A DNA stretch of 43,672 bases from Verrucomicrobiales bacterium (GTDB lineage Bacteria; Verrucomicrobiota; Verrucomicrobiia; Limisphaerales; JACDHS01), in contig JAQGOU010000416.1 in the NCBI GenBank assembly GCA_028293445.1, positions 1 through 43,672 on the forward strand, given 5' to 3'. Positions 40,918 to 43,672 of the stretch are shown here, piece by piece (position 1 is the first letter of the stretch; each line of letters begins with the position of its first letter). The translations under genes were made by a program, and so were the position numbers. The notes under the pieces were generated by a model that was not told the DNA's origin, ran no database searches, and saw only the letters and a program-made list of their open reading frames with translations.

Positions 40918-42422
40918 GCGTTGATCCCTTCCGTTTGACCGAGAGCTGCGGCCATGACGCTGTGCGGGTCCGCGGTTTTTCCGTCGAGGATTCCGGTGAC
41001 GGTTCCACCGCGCATCACTCCAATGCGATCACTCATCCCGAGGATCTCCGGCAGATCGGATGAGATCATAATCACGGCGAGTCCCTGCGCGGCGAGTCGA
41101 CGGATGATTTTGTGAATCTCCGATTTTGCGCCGACATCAACGCCCTGCGTTGGTTCATCAAGAATCAAGACTTTCGGCTTTGTGGCGAGCCAGCGGGCGA
41201 GCGCAACCTTTTGCTGGTTACCGCCGGAGAGAGAACCGCCGGGAGCTTCGGGCCCAAACGCCTTGATCTGCAAATCGCGGATGTAAGTTTGTGCGAACGC
41301 TTCTTCCTTTCCAAAACGCAGCCAGGCGCCCGGGAAAAATTGTGGATGAATGGCCATGGTCATGTTGGCAGCGATCGACATTTCCAAAATGACACCGTGA
41401 CGACGCCGATCTTCGGGAACGTAGGCGATGCCGTGTTCAACCGCTTCCCGTGGTGAATGAATTTGAATCGCTTTGCCATTGAGTGAAATCTCACCGCCAT
41501 CGGCCGGCGTGATGCCGAACAAAATCCGTGCGAGCTCAGTGCGACCTGCACCGACGAGACCGGCCAGTCCGAAAATCTCCCCCGCGCGAACATCAAAGCT
41601 TACGCCTCTTACACCAGAGGAGGCGCACCCGAGATTTTTCAAAGAAACGACGACATCTCGCGGTTGGGTTTCCGAAGGAGGATAGATGCTCGCCACTTCG
41701 CGGCCGACCATCAGTTTGATGAGGCTAGCTTCGTTGATTTTCGAGACGGGATTTGTGCCAACGCTTTCTCCATCCCGCAAGACGGTCACGCGGTCAGCGA
41801 TTTGGAAAATTTCTTCGAGCCGATGCGAGATGTAAATAATGCCAACGCCTTGTGTCCGCAAGTCACGCACGACGCCGAGTAACAGCTGCACTTCCGTGTG
41901 GGTGAGGGAAGCGGTTGGTTCGTCCATGATCAGGATACGTGCACCAGTGCCAAGCGCTTTGGCGATTTCCACGAGTTGCTGTTCCGGCATGGAAAGGCTG
42001 CGCACTTCTGCATCGGGATCGATTTTCGCACCGACGCGGTCGAGAAGTTGTCGGGCCTGATCGTGCCGAGCGTTCCATCTGATTCGGCGAAATGTTTTCG
42101 GCGGCTCGAGCGAAAGAGCGATGTTTTCCGCCACGGACAAATCAGGGAACAAGGCAGGCTGTTGATAAATGGCAGCGATGCCGAGTTTATGGGCCGAAGC
42201 AGGTGTGAGTTTCTCGACGATATTCCCGTTAACTTGAATCGCGCCGGTGTCCGGTTGATGCGCGCCGGTGATGACTTTGATGAGGGTGGATTTGCCAGCG
42301 CCATTCTCGCCGAGCAGGGCGTGAACTTCCCCCGCCGTCAAATCGAATGACACACCTTTCAACGCCCGCACGGCGAGGAAGGACTTGCGAATGTCAGTGA
42401 GTTGAAGGATCGGCTTGTCCAT
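40914..42422 (-). CDS. rhaT: Rhamnose ABC transporter, double ATP-binding protein
   Basis: A 502-residue protein with two fused nucleotide-binding domains, as in RbsA, AraG and RhaT of sugar importers. Domain one has Walker A LLGENGAGKST near residue 36, signature LSMPEQQLVEIAKAL and Walker B ILIMDEPTASL with the H-loop ISHR. Domain two has the degenerate Walker A LAGLVGAGRTELA, the strong signature LSGGNQQKVALARWL, Walker B VLILDEPTQGVD and ISSDL in place of the H-loop. Such asymmetry is normal for this subfamily. It starts 3 bases after rhaA and its stop overlaps rhaP, so it belongs to the same transcript. The name follows the rhizobial RhaSTPQ system and is distinct from the E. coli RhaT proton symporter. 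Confidence 0.9.
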   Translation of the reverse strand: MDKPILQLTDIRKSFLAVRALKGVSFDLTAGEVHALLGENGAGKSTLIKVITGAHQPDTGAIQVNGNIVEKLTPASAHKLGIAAIYQQPALFPDLSVAENIALSLEPPKTFRRIRWNARHDQARQLLDRVGAKIDPDAEVRSLSMPEQQLVEIAKALGTGARILIMDEPTASLTHTEVQLLLGVVRDLRTQGVGIIYISHRLEEIFQIADRVTVLRDGESVGTNPVSKINEASLIKLMVGREVASIYPPSETQPRDVVVSLKNLGCASSGVRGVSFDVRAGEIFGLAGLVGAGRTELARILFGITPADGGEISLNGKAIQIHSPREAVEHGIAYVPEDRRRHGVILEMSIAANMTMAIHPQFFPGAWLRFGKEEAFAQTYIRDLQIKAFGPEAPGGSLSGGNQQKVALARWLATKPKVLILDEPTQGVDVGAKSEIHKIIRRLAAQGLAVIMISSDLPEILGMSDRIGVMRGGTVTGILDGKTADPHSVMAAALGQTEGINA

Positions 42423-42425
42423 TGA

Positions 42426-43672
42426 TTAGTTGCGCTTGGCTAGAACGTCTTTTTCGTAAGACTTCACTTCGGTCAGCCAAGTTTCCGCCACGGGCACACC
42501 CATTTTCAAACAATAAAAATCCCACACGGCACCAAAGGGAAGGGTTTTCGCCTCTTCCAGCAGTGCGAGGCGCGAGGTGAAATCACCGGTTGCTTCCAAG
42601 GTGCGTAATGTCTCCGTCGGTTCGAGTAATGCCATGAGCAATGCCTTGATCATGCAGCGAGTGCCGATCACCCACGCGGCGATGCGATTGATGCTGGCGT
42701 CAAAAAAATCGAGACCGATGTGGACTCGATTAAGATAACCGCCGCGCACGATTTCCTGCGCAATGGCCTGCAGTTCATCGTTCAAGATGACAACGTGATC
42801 GCTATCCCAACGCACCCCGCGGCTGACGTGCAGAAGAATTTCGTCGAGATGCGCCATGACCGAGGAAATTTTATCCACGATGGTTTCGGTGGGGTGATAA
42901 TGACCTGCGTCCAGGCACACCAGCTTCTGATGTTTCACTGCGTAGCCGAGATAAAACTCCTGCGAGCCCACCACGTAACTTTCGGAGCCGATGCCGAAGA
43001 GTTTTCCTTCGACGGCATCGAGGTTGAGCTTCGGTGAGATCGGTTTGGCGAAAATTTGGTTTAACGAATCTTCGAGACGTTCGCGGGGCGCTTTCCGATC
43101 GATGGGCGTGTCCTTGTAGCCGTCCGGGATCCAGACATTGGTCACGCATGGTTTGCCGAGTGCCTTGCCGAAGCCGGCGCCGATGTCCCGGGAACGGATT
43201 CCATGCTCGATCCAAAACTTGCGCGTCGATTTGTCCCGGTGCGAGAGCGTGAAACCATCCGCGGCTTTTGGGTGTGAGAAAAAGGTGGGATTGAAATCCA
43301 TCCCCATCCCGTTCGACTTCGCCCAGGAGATCCAGTTCTTGAAATGCTCGAGGCCAATTTCATTGCGGTCCACTTTCTTGCCGCCAAATTCGCCATAGAA
43401 GGCGTGGAGATTCAGTCGATGCTTGCCGGGTATCAGTGACAACGCTTTATCCAAATCAGCGCGGAGCTCTTGTGGGGTCCGCGCTTTGCCTGGGTAATTT
43501 CCCGTTACTGCAATACCGCCTCCCAGTTCTGCCCCACTATTCTCGAAGCCCCCGACGTCATCGCCCTGCCAGCAGTGGAGGGAGATGGGAATGGTCGAAA
43601 GTCTTTTCAGTGCCGCATCAACATCGACACCGAGTTCAGCGTAACGTTCCTTCGCCAGTGTAAAACGTTGTT
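42426..43672 (-). CDS. rhaA: L-rhamnose isomerase, 5' end beyond window
   Basis: Interconverts L-rhamnose and L-rhamnulose in the cytoplasm, metal-dependent. The frame runs off the right edge; 414 residues are visible, and comparison with the 419-residue E. coli RhaA suggests only about 10-15 N-terminal residues are missing. The opening visible stretch [19 protein letters not shown] and the segment [14 protein letters not shown] align with E. coli RhaA. Other landmarks are [82 protein letters not shown] and [20 protein letters not shown], which include the metal- and substrate-binding residues. It is the classical RhaA rather than the rhizobial RhaI type. It is the first visible gene of the rhaA-T-P-Q-S-GH78-GH78 series. 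Confidence 0.96.
   Translation of the reverse strand, partial: QRFTLAKERYAELGVDVDAALKRLSTIPISLHCWQGDDVGGFENSGAELGGGIAVTGNYPGKARTPQELRADLDKALSLIPGKHRLNLHAFYGEFGGKKVDRNEIGLEHFKNWISWAKSNGMGMDFNPTFFSHPKAADGFTLSHRDKSTRKFWIEHGIRSRDIGAGFGKALGKPCVTNVWIPDGYKDTPIDRKAPRERLEDSLNQIFAKPISPKLNLDAVEGKLFGIGSESYVVGSQEFYLGYAVKHQKLVCLDAGHYHPTETIVDKISSVMAHLDEILLHVSRGVRWDSDHVVILNDELQAIAQEIVRGGYLNRVHIGLDFFDASINRIAAWVIGTRCMIKALLMALLEPTETLRTLEATGDFTSRLALLEEAKTLPFGAVWDFYCLKMGVPVAETWLTEVKSYEKDVLAKRN

Overview
The window is bacterial chromosomal DNA, moderately GC-rich and almost fully coding, and the gene content points to the Verrucomicrobiota, most likely a soil or sediment lineage in the Pedosphaera neighbourhood. 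The pointers are a secreted beta-helix protein with Ig-like and InlB-type repeats, DUF6807 (PmoA-like) and GH78 proteins with signal peptides, futalosine-pathway menaquinone genes, BatD/BatE, and many intergenic palindromic and tandem repeats. This assignment is inferred from protein style and not proven by a marker gene.

Layout. Positions 1-4654 (+) hold the end of glnB, then glnA, a gap with DnaA-box-like sites, dnaA, and an orphan ABC ATPase. Positions 4701-7941 (-) hold one large secreted beta-helix/Ig-like protein that is broken by an apparent +1 frameshift near 6610. A NagD-type HAD phosphatase (-), a small membrane protein and a secreted amidohydrolase (+) follow. A ~42-bp tandem array (about 11543-12008) separates the amidohydrolase from a GH130/GT4 glycan operon on the minus strand. 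Positions 16674-20229 (+) are a translationally coupled batD-batE-DUF6807 unit. Positions 20357-23390 (-) are mqnE, a PLP dehydratase and mqnA. A second tandem array, with a 41-bp period, fills 23478-23945. Then come a lipoprotein, hisI, a membrane protein, a DUF1963 gene flanked by a 32-bp direct repeat, and trpE (+). A membrane-anchored coiled protein (-) and a Ppx/GppA phosphatase (+) diverge from about 29.1 kb.

The right end (31950-43672, all minus) is an L-rhamnose module. In transcription order it reads rhaA (5' end off the window), the ATPase rhaT, permeases rhaP and rhaQ, binding protein rhaS, then two secreted GH78 alpha-L-rhamnosidases. Together these would cut rhamnose from plant or microbial glycans outside the cytoplasm, import it by the Rha-type ABC system and isomerise it to rhamnulose. 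No kinase, aldolase or regulator is visible; they may lie to the right. A secreted Gfo/Idh/MocA-type protein converges on this cluster.

The least ordinary material is between genes: two tandem arrays with periods of about four DNA helical turns, a 206-bp imperfect palindrome with paired changes, a repeat that forms both the stop of rhaP and the start of rhaQ, and a gene-sized insertion scar around DUF1963. No tRNA, rRNA, CRISPR, transposase or phage gene was recognised.
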